64,000 nucleotides of DNA, from assembly GCA_037974335.1 (NCBI GenBank), contig CM075760.1, positions 69,668,657 through 69,732,656 of the forward strand, read 5' to 3'. Of this stretch, positions 33,341 to 44,739 are shown in pieces. How positions within the stretch are numbered: position 1 is the first letter of the stretch; each line of letters begins with the position of its first letter. The stretch comes from Prionace glauca (taxonomy: Eukaryota; Chordata; Chondrichthyes; Carcharhiniformes; Carcharhinidae). Both the position numbers and the translations under genes were made by a program. The notes under the pieces were generated by a model, which saw only the letters and a list, made by a program, of their open reading frames with translations, had not been told where the DNA came from and made no database searches.

Positions 33341-33489
33341 TGAGGGTGAAACCAAATGAATAACCCACAGGGGACAAAAAATCAGAGACAGAGTTTGTTA
33401 TTAAGTCAATCCATTGTTGTAAAATCGGAAGTTAGGATTATAGCCAACAACAACTTATATTCATAAAATACCATTAATATCAGGATGGT

Positions 33490-33675
33490 TTGCACTGCTG
33501 CCTCAGAGCTCCAGGTACTCTGGTTCGGTTCTAGCCTTAAGTCACTGTCTGCAGAGTTTGCACGTTATCCCTGTGACTGTGTGGGTTTCACCTGTACGTT
33601 CTGGTTTCCTCTCACCATCCAAAGATGTGATGCTTAGGGGGATTGGCCATGTTACATTGCCCCTTCGTGTACAAA
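33490..33675 (+). mobile_element. SINE family A, decayed
   Basis: Head region 'tttgcactgctgcctcagag', body 'agtttgcacgttatccctgt', 'tccaaagatgtgatgcttag'. Confidence 0.6.
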
Positions 33676-33681
33676 GATTTG

Positions 33682-34285
33682 ATTTAATTTGATTGTCACA
33701 TGTATTAACAGTGAAAATTATTGTTTCTTGCACGTTGTACAGGCCAAACCATTCATAGACAAAGACATGAGAGAGTGCAGAATATAGTCATGTTTAGGGT
33801 GTAGATCAACTTAATGCAAGGTAAGTCTGAAGCAGCAGGGAAGAAGCTGTTCTTGAGTCGGTCGGTACGTGACCTCAGACTTTTGTATCTTTTTTCAAAG
33901 GGAGAAAGTGGTAAAGAGGATGTCCGGGGTATGCGGGGTCCTTAATTATGCTGGCTGCTTTGCCGAGGCAGTGGGAAGTGTAGACAGAGTCAATGGATGG
34001 GAGGCTGGTTTGTGTGATGGATTGGGCTACATTCATGATCTTTTGAAGATCTTTCCAGTCTTGGGCAGAACAAGAGCCACACCAAGCTGCGATACAACCA
34101 GAAAGAATGCTTTCTATGGTGCATCTGTAAAAGATGTGCGTTGATGTGCTTTCTTAACTATAGTGTCGGCATGGGGAAATCAAGACAGGTTGTTGGTAAT
34201 CAGGACACCTAAAAATTTGAAGTTCTCGACGCTTTCTACTTCATTCCTGTTGATGTAAATAGGGGTATGTTCTCCTTTACGCACT
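33682..34285 (-). mobile_element. L2-like LINE 3' part
   Basis: Matches 40384-40885 and then 42012-42140 without the CR1 insert found there ('gggaagaagctgttcttgag', 'ctttcttaactatagtgtcg'). The terminal repeat is 'gatttgatttaatttgattg'. Confidence 0.75.
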
Positions 34286-34289
34286 GCTT

Positions 34290-34432
34290 TAAGATGTGCA
34301 TGTAAGGGGGATTAGTGGGGTAAAAATGTGGGTTACAGGTATAGATCAGGGGGAAAATATTCAGAAAGTCGATGCAGACTTGATGGGCCAAATGATTTCC
34401 TTCTGCATTCTAGGAATTCTTTGAGAATTCAT
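34290..34432 (+). mobile_element. SINE family A 3' fragment
   Basis: Contains 'gatgcagacttgatgggcca' and 'ccttctgcattctaggaatt'. Confidence 0.6.
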
Positions 34433-34616
34433 CCCTGCGCACTGAAGGTCTGGTCACTAATGTTGGAGTGATTAAAATAGGGAATGTGCAGGAAGCCAGA
34501 ATCGGAGCAATGTTAGAGGTGATTCCAGAGATGGGGGGAACTGGCATTGCAGTGATTTGTACAAATTAGTTGTAAGGATGCATGAAAAATATGCAACATT
34601 TCATTTGGATCTCATG

Positions 34617-34926
34617 GAATCCTACAGTGCAGAAGGAGGCCATCCAGTCCATCGAGTCTGCACTGAACACAGTCCCATGCAGGCCCTATCCCCATTACCC
34701 CATGCATTTACCTTAGCTAGACCCCCTGACACTAAGGGGTAATTTAGCATAGCCAATCCACCTAAAACACACATCTTTGGACTCTGGGAAGAAATTGGAG
34801 CACCCAGAGGAAACCCATGCAGACACAGGGAGAATATGTAACTTACAGACACATAGTGATCCAAACTGGGAATCAAACGCAGGTACCTGGTGCTGTGATG
34901 CAGCAGTGCTAACCACTGTGCTGCCT
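34617..34926 (-). mobile_element. SINE family A
   Basis: Near full-length minus copy, from 'ggaatcctacagtgcagaag' to 'gctaaccactgtgctgcctt'. Confidence 0.85.
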
Positions 34927-35069
34927 TTTCCCCAGGGAGGAGGGAGTACTGGGAGAGAGGTTTACTGTTTTTGGGAACAACAGCAGAAAAGATATTGTTT
35001 CAAAATTAGATTTATCTGATCAGAATTTCTGTGCTGGACTGACAGTAGTTTTGTAAACTCCTTTTACAG

Positions 35070-35396
35070 GATATTTGAAGGGGAAGATTTACAGTCAGAA
35101 AAATGGAATCAAGATTTAACAGTCACTCGATTCACCAGCACCTGAACACTATCAGCCTTTTAACATGGAGTGCAGGAAAAAATTTCAACATCAATGTGAC
35201 TGGAAAAGCACTGAGACACACATATAACCGAGTGAGAGTTTTCCAATGAACTGACTGTGGAAAGAGCTTTAACCAGTTACACAGCCTGAAAAAAGATCAC
35301 ACCATTCACGGCAATGTGAATCTGTGCATGTGTTCTTTGTGTGGACAAAGCTTCAACTAATCACCCAATATGGAGAGACATGATGATATTGACATC
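35070..35396 (+). other. Leader of gene G finger exon
   Basis: CTCCTTTTACAG acceptor ending at 35069. Same-frame remnants show two former fingers directly upstream: TDCGKSFNQLHSL, then MCSLCGQSFN[13 protein letters not shown], running into IEKPWMC. Confidence 0.7.
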
Positions 35397-35903
35397 ATAG
35401 AGAAACCATGGATGTGTGGGGACTGTGGGAAAGCATTCACTTGCCCATCCAAACTGGAAACTCATCGACGCAGCCACACTGGGGAGAGACCCTTCACCTG
35501 ACCTGTGTGTTGGAAGGAATTTACTCAATCATCCTGTCTAATATTACACCAGTGAGTTCACGCTGGAGAGAGACCATACACTTGCTCTGTTTGTGGCAAG
35601 GGATTCATCCAGATGTATAACCTGCAATTACACTGGAGAGTTCACACCGGGGAGAGGCCGTTCACCTGCTCCATGTGTGGGAAGCGATTCATTAATTCAT
35701 CCAACCTTGTGACACACCAGCGAATTCACAGTGAGGAGAGGCTATTCAGCTGCACTGACTGTGGAAAGAGCTTCAGACATTCATCCAGCCTCAAAGCACA
35801 TCAGCGACTTCACACTGGAGAGAGACCATTCACCTGCTCAGAGTGTGGGAAGGGATTCACCACCTTCTCCCACCTGGTGACACACCAGCGACTTCATGAG
35901 TGA
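35397..35903 (+). pseudogene. C2H2 zinc-finger gene G, decayed (6 fingers)
   Basis: The family start reads ATA instead of ATG at 35397-35399 ([14 protein letters not shown]). In-frame TGA codons lie at 35499-35501 (first Cys of finger 2) and 35553-35555 (CGA expected). From 35556 the frame is open through four fingers (IQMYNL, INSSNL, RHSSSL, TTFSHL) to LHE-stop at 35903. With start and second finger lost it is probably not translated as a full protein. It belongs with L and M by its 3' UTR. Head-to-head with F. Confidence 0.85.
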
Positions 35904-37060
35904 GTGCAGCGAGTGGATTCAGCTGTAGCTGCTGCTGTTAATCACATCCAGGAGTGAGCCACATTCATTCTGAAAGTTGAAGTTTGTTTCTGCTGATGTT
36001 ACTAATCCCTGTAGGTGGGCTGCAGCTTAATATTCTCGATCGAGAGCTGATTGTGTTTTGGGGGTTGCAGTTTCTCTTTAAGAACTGCTGTCTGTGATCT
36101 TTTCCCATCATTCAGGAACTCTCATCACATTCTTTACGGTACAGAAAGAGCCATTCAGCCCATCAAGTCTGCACTGGCTCACTGAAAGAACAAAATCAGC
36201 CCGGGAAACAGGCCCTTCAGCCCAACCAGCCTGCTCCACCATCTCAACACCACCAGTCCCCCTACTCCACCCATGACCCCTGTCTAATGTTTTATGGCCA
36301 TCCAGAGTGAGGGAATCTGATTTAGGGATAATTTATTCCTGCCAATCAGGCTAACAGCACATCTTTGGGGCGTGGGAGGAAACCGGAGCACCCGGAGAAA
36401 ACCCACGCAAGCACGGGGAGAATGCACAAACTCCCACAGACACCGGCCCAAATCCATGTGTCTGCACAGCAATCAGTGATAGTCACTGAGCTGTCGTCTT
36501 GCCCAGTATCTGGTCCAGTTTAGGCACACACTAACGACATGAAGCACAAGGCCAATCTCGAACAACCAAGAGCAGCCCCAGTACGACCCATCACGTGTAT
36601 GCCCCTCATTGGACACAAGGTGGATTGACTTAAAACCTGTGAATGGAAAGAGCCTAATTCCACCCCCCTGCCATAACCCCTGTAACCTTGCACATTCTTT
36701 CTTTTCAGATAATCCAATTCCCTTTTGAGTATCTTGATCAAACTTGCCTCCACTGCCCTCACAGGAAGTTTATTCCAGATTCCAACCACCCTCTCAGTGA
36801 AAATAATTTTTCTCAGATCACTTTGACTCTGTTTTCCCCATTAAAGTAGGTCTGTGTCCTCTGGTTCTTGATGTTCTCTTGGTGGGAATATTTTCTCACT
36901 ATTTCATCTGCCCAACTCCTCAGGATCTTGAATACCTCGATCAATCTCCTCTCGACCATCTTCATTCAGACAATTTACATTTATTTCTTCTGATAATAAT
37001 CTCTGTATCTGGGCAAGAGTTTCATATCCTGATGTCTGTTAAATAAATCAGCTTTGTTTC
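35904..37060 (+). other. 3' UTR relic of gene G with insertions
   Basis: Starts like the 3' UTRs of L and M ('gatgttactaatccctgtag', 'ctgtgatcttttcc'). It ends with 'cctgatgtctgttaaataaa', which matches the M poly(A) region (AATAAA at 37042-37047). Between them is repeat debris, including a SINE A piece at 36296-36440 and the LINE listed next. Confidence 0.6.
36510..36980 (-). mobile_element. Old CR1-type LINE fragment
   Basis: Minus-strand MVGIWNKLPVRAVEASLIKI and a following KRKNVQGYRGYG correspond to the CR1 C-terminus. The rest is decayed. Confidence 0.65.
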
Positions 37061-37740
37061 AAACACATGGTGTGTCAAATTCTTGATTTCTCCAGGATAA
37101 GAGATTAATTGATGTCCCATTCTTTTCTCCTTTCTAACTCTAGATTATTTCAGACTTTCAGTTACACTCATTTTTTTAACATTTGATTTGTTATTGTGAC
37201 ATGTATTAGTATACAGTGAAAAGTATTGTTTCCTATCATGGACAAGTCCCAGCTCCCTATACCTTTCAGAGAGTCCGTCCAAGCCTTGAGATCCAGGGAA
37301 GTTTTCAGTATTTAAAAACAAAACATACTGGAAATTATAATCCATACTTTTTCAAATGTCAGTTGATTGTGTCTCAGATTATTAGCTTTTCCTTACTGCT
37401 GATGTTAAGCTGATTGTTCTGTAATTGCTGTGTTTTTGAACAGGGATGTAACACTTACAATCTCTCACAACCCTTTGTCACCATTACTCTGTAAGGAAGA
37501 TTGGAAAGTTGTGGCCAGAACTGCACAAGCTCCATGTGAAGGACAGTGTGTGTGTCGGAGTGAAGCAGTCCCTCAATGTCAGACTGGAGTGTCAGCCTAG
37601 ATAATGTGCTCAGCTTGATGAGTATTTCCTGTTATTGATGTGGATCATTCAGAAACAATGGACTCTGATGATGTCATCCAGTTCGGCTGCGATGATGTCA
37701 TAGAGACTATTACATCACAGCGGAGCCTTAGTTTTGTTCC
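37061..37740. other. Intergenic, little recognisable
   Basis: A short L2-like tail lies at 37178-37236 ('acagtgaaaagtattgtttc'). Two copies of GATGATGTCAT (37667-37677 and 37690-37700) resemble CRE/ATF half-sites, but no adjoining gene start is visible. Confidence 0.35.
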
Positions 37741-37838
37741 AGATGGGAGGTGATGGCCCAGTGCTATTATCTCTCGACTCAGCTAATGTTCTGGGGACTG
37801 GGTTCAAATCCCACCATACCAAGTGGTGTAATTTGAAC

Positions 37839-38086
37839 AAAGAACAAGAAAAAAGAAAATTACAGCACAGGAACAGGCCCTTTGGCCCTCCAAGTCTGTA
37901 CTGAACATGCTGCCTGTCTGAACTAAAAACCCCTTTGCGGACCATATCCCTCTCTTCCCATCTTATTCATGCATTTGTCCAGGCGGGGCTATCATATTTG
38001 CTTCCAGTAACTCCCGGCATTGAGTTCCAGGCATCTACTACCCCCTGTAAAAAAAAACTTGCCTCATACATCTAATTCAATAAAAA
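37839..38086 (-). mobile_element. CR1-like LINE 3' piece
   Basis: Reads 'acagcacaggaacaggccct' and 'ggcattgagttccaggcatc'. The nearby doubled 'attcaataaaaa' (38087 and 38099) may be its target-site repeat. Confidence 0.55.
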
Positions 38087-38183
38087 TAATTGAATTCAAT
38101 AAAAAAAATCAGAATTAAGAATCTACTGCTGACCATGAAACCACTGTTAATTGTCAGAAAAAAAAACATTTGGTTCAGTAAAG

Positions 38184-38452
38184 TAAAAAGTAAAGTTTGT
38201 TTATTAGTCACAAGTAGGCTTATGTTAACAGTGCAGTGAAGTTACTGTGAAATTCCCCTGGTCGCCACACTCCAGCATTTGTTCGAGTCAATGCACCTCC
38301 CCAGCATGTCTTTCAGACTGAGAGGAAACTGGACTACCTGAGGAAACCCACGCAGAGAACATGCAAACTCCACACAGACAGTGACCCATGCCAGGAATTG
38401 AACCCAGGTCCCTGGCGCTGTGAGGCAACACTGCTAACCACTATGACACCCC
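38184..38452 (-). mobile_element. SINE family B (family A-like head, different tail)
   Basis: Minus strand: tRNA-like head 'catagtggttagcagtgttg', B box 'gggttcaattcc', and a tail ending 'acttgtgactaataaacaaa'. Confidence 0.8.
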
Positions 38453-38845
38453 ATGAATGTCCTTTTGGGGAAGGAAATCTGTTGTCCTTACCTGTCTATC
38501 CTACGTGTGACTCCGGAGCCATAGCAATATGATCGACTGTCAACTCCCCTCTGAAATGGCCTAGTAAGCCGCTCAGTTCAATAGTTACTAGGGATGGCAA
38601 TAAATACTGGCCGTGCAGTGACGCCCATGTCCCACGAATGCATAAAAAATCCTCACAGTTTAAATTTACACAGCCATTCCGTCTCCTTTTCTAATTACCA
38701 CTCACTTCACCAGTTTAAAAAAAAAATCTATATACCCACAGAAAATATTTTAATTTCTCAGATTTTCTTGACATATCAGTAGAAATGGACGTCAATGAAC
38801 ATAATTCATTCCTGGATGTGATTTATAGTAAAATCCAGTCACTGA

Positions 38846-39883
38846 TTATTTGTGAACTCGCTGGTGACTCATCAGGGTGGATGAGCGAGTGAATCTCTTC
38901 CCACACACGAAGCAGTTGAATGGTCTCTCCCCAATGTGAATTCGTTGGTGTCTCTGCAGGGTGGCTGACTGAGTAAATCCTTTCTCACACTGCAAACAAA
39001 CGAATGGCTTCTCCCCAGTGTGAACCCGCTGGTGTGCAGTCAGTTGACATAATTGTCTAAACCCAGTCCCACAGTGAGAGCACCTGAACGGTCTCTCGTC
39101 AGTGTGAACAAGCTGATGGCGCATCAGGTCCGCAGAACCTTTGTAGCATTTCTCACAGTCAGCACATTTAAAAGGTCTCTCGTCAGTGTGAACTTGCTGG
39201 TGTTTCAGCAGAGTGGACGAATCGCTGAATCCCTTCCCACATTTGGAGCAGGTGAATGTTCTCTCCCCTGTGTGAACTCGATGGTGTTGTAGAAGCCCTG
39301 ATGATCGAGTGAATCTCTTCCCACATTGGAAACAGATGAATGGCTTCTCCCCAGTGTGAATTCGCTGATGTGCAGTGAGTTCAGATGATTGTCTGAACCC
39401 AGTCTCGCAGTGAGGGCATCTGAAGGGTCTCTCATCAGTGTGAACAAGCTGATGTCGCATTAGGTTCATAGAACTTTTATAGCACTTCCCACAATTCGGG
39501 CATTTGAATGGTCTCTCATCAGTGTGAACTTGCTGATGTTTCAGCAGAGTGGATGAATCAGTAAATCCCTTCCCACACTTGGAGCAGGTAAACGGCCTCT
39601 CCCCGGTGTGAACTCGGTGGTGTTGTTGCAGCCCAGATGATCGAGTGAATCCCTTCCCACACTCGGGGCAGGTGAATGACTTCTGCCCACTATGAACATG
39701 TTGGTGCCTCAACAGGTTGGATGACCAAGTGAATCCCTTCCTACACTCAGGGCAGGTGAACGGCCTCTCCCCAGTGTGACGGGGCTGATGAGTTTCCAGC
39801 TCAGACGGGGATCTGAATCCCTGCTCACAGTCTCCAGATTTCCATGGTTTATATGCACTGTGAACGTTGCTGTTTTCTTGCAT
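38846..39883 (-). CDS. C2H2 zinc-finger protein H (11 intact fingers)
   Basis: Predicted nuclear DNA-binding protein of 345 residues. The ATG chosen (39881-39883, MQENSNVHSAYKPWK) aligns with the start of gene I. The first finger is defective because its first Cys is Ser (WKSGDCEQGF). Eleven complete fingers follow, ending HQRVHK-stop. Fingers 3-6 and 7-10 repeat as a four-finger block (helices TRSSGL, xDSSTL, a YKxSxxLMRHQ unit, RQ...LTAHQ), clear evidence of a 12-zinc-ligand-pair block duplication in the array. The exon opens at a TTTCACAG acceptor (CAG at 39966-39968), only about 80 bases upstream. It is grouped with I and K by this 5' structure and the 3' flank. Its promoter is uncertain; 44.7-45.3 kb is the nearest candidate upstream. 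Confidence 0.87.
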   Translation of the reverse strand: MQENSNVHSAYKPWKSGDCEQGFRSPSELETHQPRHTGERPFTCPECRKGFTWSSNLLRHQHVHSGQKSFTCPECGKGFTRSSGLQQHHRVHTGERPFTCSKCGKGFTDSSTLLKHQQVHTDERPFKCPNCGKCYKSSMNLMRHQLVHTDERPFRCPHCETGFRQSSELTAHQRIHTGEKPFICFQCGKRFTRSSGLLQHHRVHTGERTFTCSKCGKGFSDSSTLLKHQQVHTDERPFKCADCEKCYKGSADLMRHQLVHTDERPFRCSHCGTGFRQLCQLTAHQRVHTGEKPFVCLQCEKGFTQSATLQRHQRIHIGERPFNCFVCGKRFTRSSTLMSHQRVHK

Positions 39884-39968
39884 GTTAAAAACCCAATGAT
39901 ATTCAGATCCTGATGTGATGTTTGGTTTCAGTTTCCCTGACTGCAAATTTTCCCCTTCTAATGCCCTG

Positions 39969-40383
39969 TGAAATTGATTTAAAACAGAAAAAATGGAGTG
40001 AGAGAGAACTCACAAAAAACAGAAAGGCAGGTTGTGAAATTAAGCTGGTTTTAGCACCAATTTCCCACCCCTCCCCGAATCCTTTGATTCCCTGAAAGAT
40101 CTCTCCGGCACTGGGCTAGAATTTTCCTCCATTTTAATCCAGGGAAAACTATTGTTATTGTCTCCACTGTCTGCTACAAATTCTACCCATTGACTCCATC
40201 CCCTTCCTCGGAAATTGTCTGAGACTGAGCCAGACTGTTCACAACCACAGCAAAATATTTCACCCAACCTGAGAATCTAACCACAAATCCGTATCATTAC
40301 CATGACCAGTTCCACCTCAGTAACATCACCCAACTCCAGTCTACTCTGTTCATCTCTGCTAAAACCGTCACTCGTTCCTTTGT
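39969..40383. other. Intron-side sequence upstream of H
   Basis: The first 60 bases ('gagagagaactcacaaaaaa') match the same position in I and K. The remainder shows no recognisable feature. Confidence 0.4.
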
Positions 40384-42950
40384 TTCGATTTGATTTATAA
40401 TTGTCACGTGTATTAGTATACAGTGAAAAGTATTGTTTACTGCATGCTATACAGACAAAGCATACCGTTCATAGAGAAGGAAAGGAGACTGTAGTGCTAG
40501 AGTCATAGCTAGGGTTTAGAGAAAGATCAACTTAATGCAACGTTGGTCCATTCAAAAGTCTGACAGCAGCAGGGAAGAAGCTATCCTTGAGTCGGTTGGT
40601 ACGTGACCTCAGATTTTTGTATCTTTTTCCCGACGGAAGAAAGTGGAAGAGAGAATATCCGAGGTGCATGGAGTCTTTAATTATGCTGGCTGCTTTAGCA
40701 AGGCAACAGGAAGTGTAGACAGGGTCAGTGGATGGCAGGCTGGTTTGTGTGATGGATTGGGCTACATTCACAACCTTCTGTAGTTCCTTGCGGTCTTAGG
40801 CAGAGCAGGAGCCATACCAAGCTGATGCAAATGCTTTCTATGGTGCATCTGTAAAAGTTGGTGAAAGTCACAGCGAACATGCCAAATTTCATAGTCATAC
40901 AGGTTTACAGCATGGAAACAGGCCCTTCGGCCCAACTTGCCATACTGCCATTTTTTAAACACCTAAGCTCGTCCCAATTGCCTGCATTTAGCCCTTATCC
41001 CTCTATACCCATGTAACTGTCTAAACTTATTTTAAAAGCCAAAATTGTACCCACCTCTACTACTATGTCTGGCAGCTTGTCCCAGACACTCACCACCCTC
41101 TGTGTGAAATAATTACCCCTCTGGATCCTTTTGTATCTCTCCCCTCTCAGCTTAAACCGATGCCCTCTCGTTTTAGACTCCCTTACCTTTGGGAAAAGAT
41201 ATTGACTATCTAGCTGATCTATGCTTCTTGTTTTATAGACCTCCATAAGATCACCCCTCAGTCTCTAATGCTCCAGATAAAAAAAGTCCCAGTCTATCCA
41301 GCCTCTCTTTATAACTCAAACCATCAAGTCCCGGTAGCATCCTAGTAAATCTCTTCTGCACTCTTTCTAGTTTAATAATATTCTTTCTATAATAGGGTGA
41401 CCAGAACTGAACACAGTATTCCAAATGGCCTTACCAATGTCTTATACAATTTCAACAACTCCTGTATTCAATATGCTGACCAATGAAACCAAGCATGCTG
41501 ATTGCCTTCTTCACCCTCTGGCCACCTGTGACTCCACTCTCAATGAGCTATGAACCTGAACCCCTAGATCTCTTTGTTCTGTAACTCTCCCCAGTGGCCT
41601 ACCATTAACTGGGTAAGTCCTGTCCTGGTTCAATCTCCCAAAACGCAACACCTTGCAGTTATCTGAATTAAACTTTATCTGCCATTCATCGGCTCACTGG
41701 CCCAATTGATCAAGATCCTTTTGCAATCCAAGATAACCTTCTTCACTGTCTACTACGCCACCAATCTTGGTGTCACCTGCAAACTTACAAACTATGCCTC
41801 CTATATTTTCATCCAAATCATTAATAGAAATGACAGATAACAGTGGACCCAGCACCGATCCCTGAGACACTCTGCTGGTCACCGGTCTCCAGTTTGAAAA
41901 ACAACCCTCTACAACTACTGTCTGGCTTCTGTCACCAAGTCAATTTTGTATGCATTTAGCTACCTCACCCTAGATCCCATGAGATTTTCCATAGTCTTCT
42001 GAGAAAGTAGAGGCACGGGTGGGCTTTCTTAACTACAGTGTTGGTCTGGGGGGACCAGGACAAGTTGTTAATTATCTGGACTCCTAAAAACTTGAAACGT
42101 TCATCCATTTCTATTTCATTCCCGTTGATGTAGACAGGGCATGTTCTCCACTATGTTTCCTTTAGTAAATGACAATTTCCTTAATTTTGTTTACGTTAAG
42201 GGAGAGATTATTGTTGTCGCACCAGTTCACCAGATTCTCTGTCTCATTCCTGTACTCTGTCTCGTCATTGCTGGAGATCCAACCCACTACGGTGGTGTCA
42301 CCAGCAAACTTGAAAATCGAGTTGGAGGGAAATTTGGCCACAGTCATACGTGTATAAGGAGTATAGTAAGGGCTGAGAACATAACCTTGTGGGGGCATCG
42401 GTGTTGAGGATGATCGAGGAGGAGGTGTTGTTGCCTATCCTTACTGATTGTGGTCTGTGGGTTAGAAAGTTCAGCATCCAGTCACAGAGGGAGGAGCTGA
42501 GCCCAGGCTATGCAGTTTGGAGATGAGTTTTGTGGGAATAATGATGTTGAAGGCTGAGCTGTAGTCAATAAATAGGAATCTAACATATCTGTCTTTGTAA
42601 TCTAGATGTTCCAGGGTTGAGTGCGGGGCAGGGAATTGGCGACTGCTGTGGACTTGTTGAGGCAGTATGTGAACTGTATTGGATCCAGGCAGTCCGAGAG
42701 GCTGGAATTGATTCGTGCCATGACTAACCTTTTGAAGCACTTCATAAAGATGGATGTTAGACCCACCAGACGATAGTCATTAAGGCACACTGCTTGGCTT
42801 TTCTTTGGTACTGGGATGATGGTCGCCATCTTGAAGCAGGCAGACCTCAGATTGTTGTGAAGAGATGTTGATGATGTCTGCGAATACCCCCTCCAGCTGG
42901 TCCATGCAGGATCTGAGTGCTTGTTAGCATTAGACTTAATAATTCTAACA
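40384..42950 (-). mobile_element. L2-like LINE with RT fragments, interrupted by a CR1
   Basis: Minus-strand translation from 42973 downward gives [56 protein letters not shown] and LDFQ-type blocks, then FAGDTTVVG. The 3' UTR runs to 'gatttgatttataattgtca' at 40384. The frame is broken in several places. A CR1 insert (40888-41998) separates the coding part from the 3' UTR. Confidence 0.8.
40888..41998 (-). mobile_element. CR1-type LINE nested in the L2-like LINE
   Basis: Minus strand: TSRVSQGSVLGPLLSVI, VCKFAGDTKIGGVVDSEEGY, then the C-terminal RGNYFTQRVVSVWDKLPDIV. The 3' UTR contains 'cgggccgaagggcctg'-type sequence. The L2 copy at 33682 lacks this insert. Confidence 0.8.
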
Positions 42951-43485
42951 CACCCCTGGCCTGTCTTCCTCACTCAACCTGTCCATTAACTTCAGGTCAT
43001 CACAATTCTGCTGCCCACGTGTTTACTCATTCCAAATCTTGTTCACCCATCACCCCTGTGCTACAAAGGCTCCTGTTTACGACAGGATCAACATTTTAAA
43101 TTACTCATCCTTGTTCTCAAATCCCTCCAGTTTCACTCCTCCCTACCTCTGTAATCTCCTCTTGGCTCACAACCCTCCAGTATCTCTGCATTCCTTTCAT
43201 TCCAGCTTCCTCAGCATTCACAGTTTTAAACACTCTATCCTACATACACGCACACCTAGTTACCAAGGCCACAATCTTTCGAATTTCCCCTTAAACTGCT
43301 CCCCCTCTATATTATCCATTTAAGATGCTCATTAAAATTACCTCTTTAACCAAGCCTTTAACCATCCACCCTCATGTCTGCTCACATGACTCTGTGTCAA
43401 ATGTTGCTTTATAACACATCTGAGAAACACCTCAGAATGTTTCAGTACATGAAAGATGCTGTATAAATACATATTGTAATTATTG
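42951..43485 (+). mobile_element. L2-type LINE 3' part, plus strand
   Basis: Residues resembling the end of an L2 RT protein (AAHVFTHSKSCSPITPVLQR) precede a typical 3' end ('aagatgctgtataaatacat'). Confidence 0.6.
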
Positions 43486-43496
43486 ATTCAGAGATC

Positions 43497-43826
43497 ATAG
43501 AATCATAGAACCCTACAGTGCAGAAAGAGGCTGTTCGGCCCATTGAGTCTGCACCGACCACAATCCCACCCAGGGCCTACCCCCACATATTTTACCCATT
43601 AATCCCTCTAACCTACGCATCTCAGAACACTAAGGCAATTTTTTTGCCATGGCCAATCAACCTAACCCGCACATCTTTGGACTGTGGGACGAAATTAGAG
43701 CACCCAGATGAAACCCACGCAGACACAAGTAGAATGTGCAAACTCCACACACACAGCGACCCGCGCCGGGAATCGAATCTGGGTCCCGGGAGCAGCAGTG
43801 CTAACCACTGTGCCACCATGCCACAG
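43497..43826 (-). mobile_element. SINE family A
   Basis: Full-length minus copy, from 'catagaaccctacagtgcag' to 'aaccactgtgccaccatgcc'. Confidence 0.9.
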
Positions 43827-43844
43827 AGATGTATACAGAGATGT

Positions 43845-44462
43845 ATCACCGTCCCTTGCTGCAGCTGTATAGGGCATTGGTGAGGCCGCAGCTGGAGTAC
43901 TGTGTGCAGTTTTGGGCGCCGCACCTGCGCAAGGATGTTTTGGCCCTGGAGGGAGTGCAGAGGAGGTTTACTCGGCTGATACCGGAGTTGAGGGGATTGA
44001 GCTATGAGGAGAGGCTGAATAAACTAGGCTTGTACTCGTTAGAGTTTAGAAGAATGAGGGGAGATCTCATTGAGACGTATAAGATGATGAATGGGATGGA
44101 TAGGATAGAGGTGGAGAGACTGTTCCCGCTCAAAAAAGACAGTAGGACTAGGGGGCACAGCCTCAAGATAAAGGGGGGGCGGTTTAGAACAGAGTTGAGG
44201 AGGAACTTCTTCACTCAAAGGGTGGTGAATCTCTGGAATTCTCTGCCCGTTGAAGTGGTGGAGGCTGCCTCGCTAAATATTTTTAAGAAACGGGTTGATG
44301 GGTTTTTGATAAGAGAAGGGATTAAGGGTTATGGGGAGAGGGCGGGAAGGTGGAGCTGAGTCACGACAGATCAGCCATGATCTTATTGAATGGCGGGGCA
44401 GGCTCGAAGGGCCAGATGGCCTACTCCTGCTCCTATTTCTTATGTTCTTATGTTCTTATGTT
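43845..44462 (+). mobile_element. CR1-type LINE, 5'-truncated, young
   Basis: Unbroken frame from [20 protein letters not shown] through the C-terminus ERAGRWS-stop, then the 3' UTR and three TTCTTATG/TTCTTATGTT units. Over several hundred bases it is nearly identical to 20405-21050 and 23838-24460. Confidence 0.92.
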
Positions 44463-44739
44463 CATCATCACTGGGTGAATAGCTTGTAACTCCTGACCTA
44501 ACGGGGAGCACCTCCACGACATGGACTGCAATTGATCACAATTTTCTCCACAGGTAATTAGGATGGGAAATATTTTCTGTTGGTTTTGTTAGTGAAAAGA
44601 CAGAGTAGTGGGATGAACTGATTTCCCTTGTAGAGAACCAGCACATGCATGACGGGTTAGTCATTTTCTGTTGCGTAATAATTCAATGTTTCTGTGCCTT
44701 AATGGAAAAGAGACCGATTCTGGAGGCCAGGACCTAACT
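44463..44739. other. Intergenic, nothing recognised
   Basis: No gene, repeat or motif that I can support. Confidence 0.3.

Larger units (their letters stand above)
37743..38650 (+). mobile_element. SINE family C interrupted twice
   Basis: Parts at 37743-37838 (head, 'gggttcaaatcccaccatac'), 38087-38183 (middle, 'gaccatgaaaccactgttaa') and 38453-38650 (tail, 'aatggcctagtaagccgctc') are in correct order. A LINE piece (37839-38086) and a family B SINE (38184-38452) separate them. Confidence 0.7.

Noticed and set aside
37667-37700. A CRE-driven promoter from two GATGATGTCAT motifs
   Set aside because: No first-exon homology or downstream gene in reach; two short motifs alone are weak.
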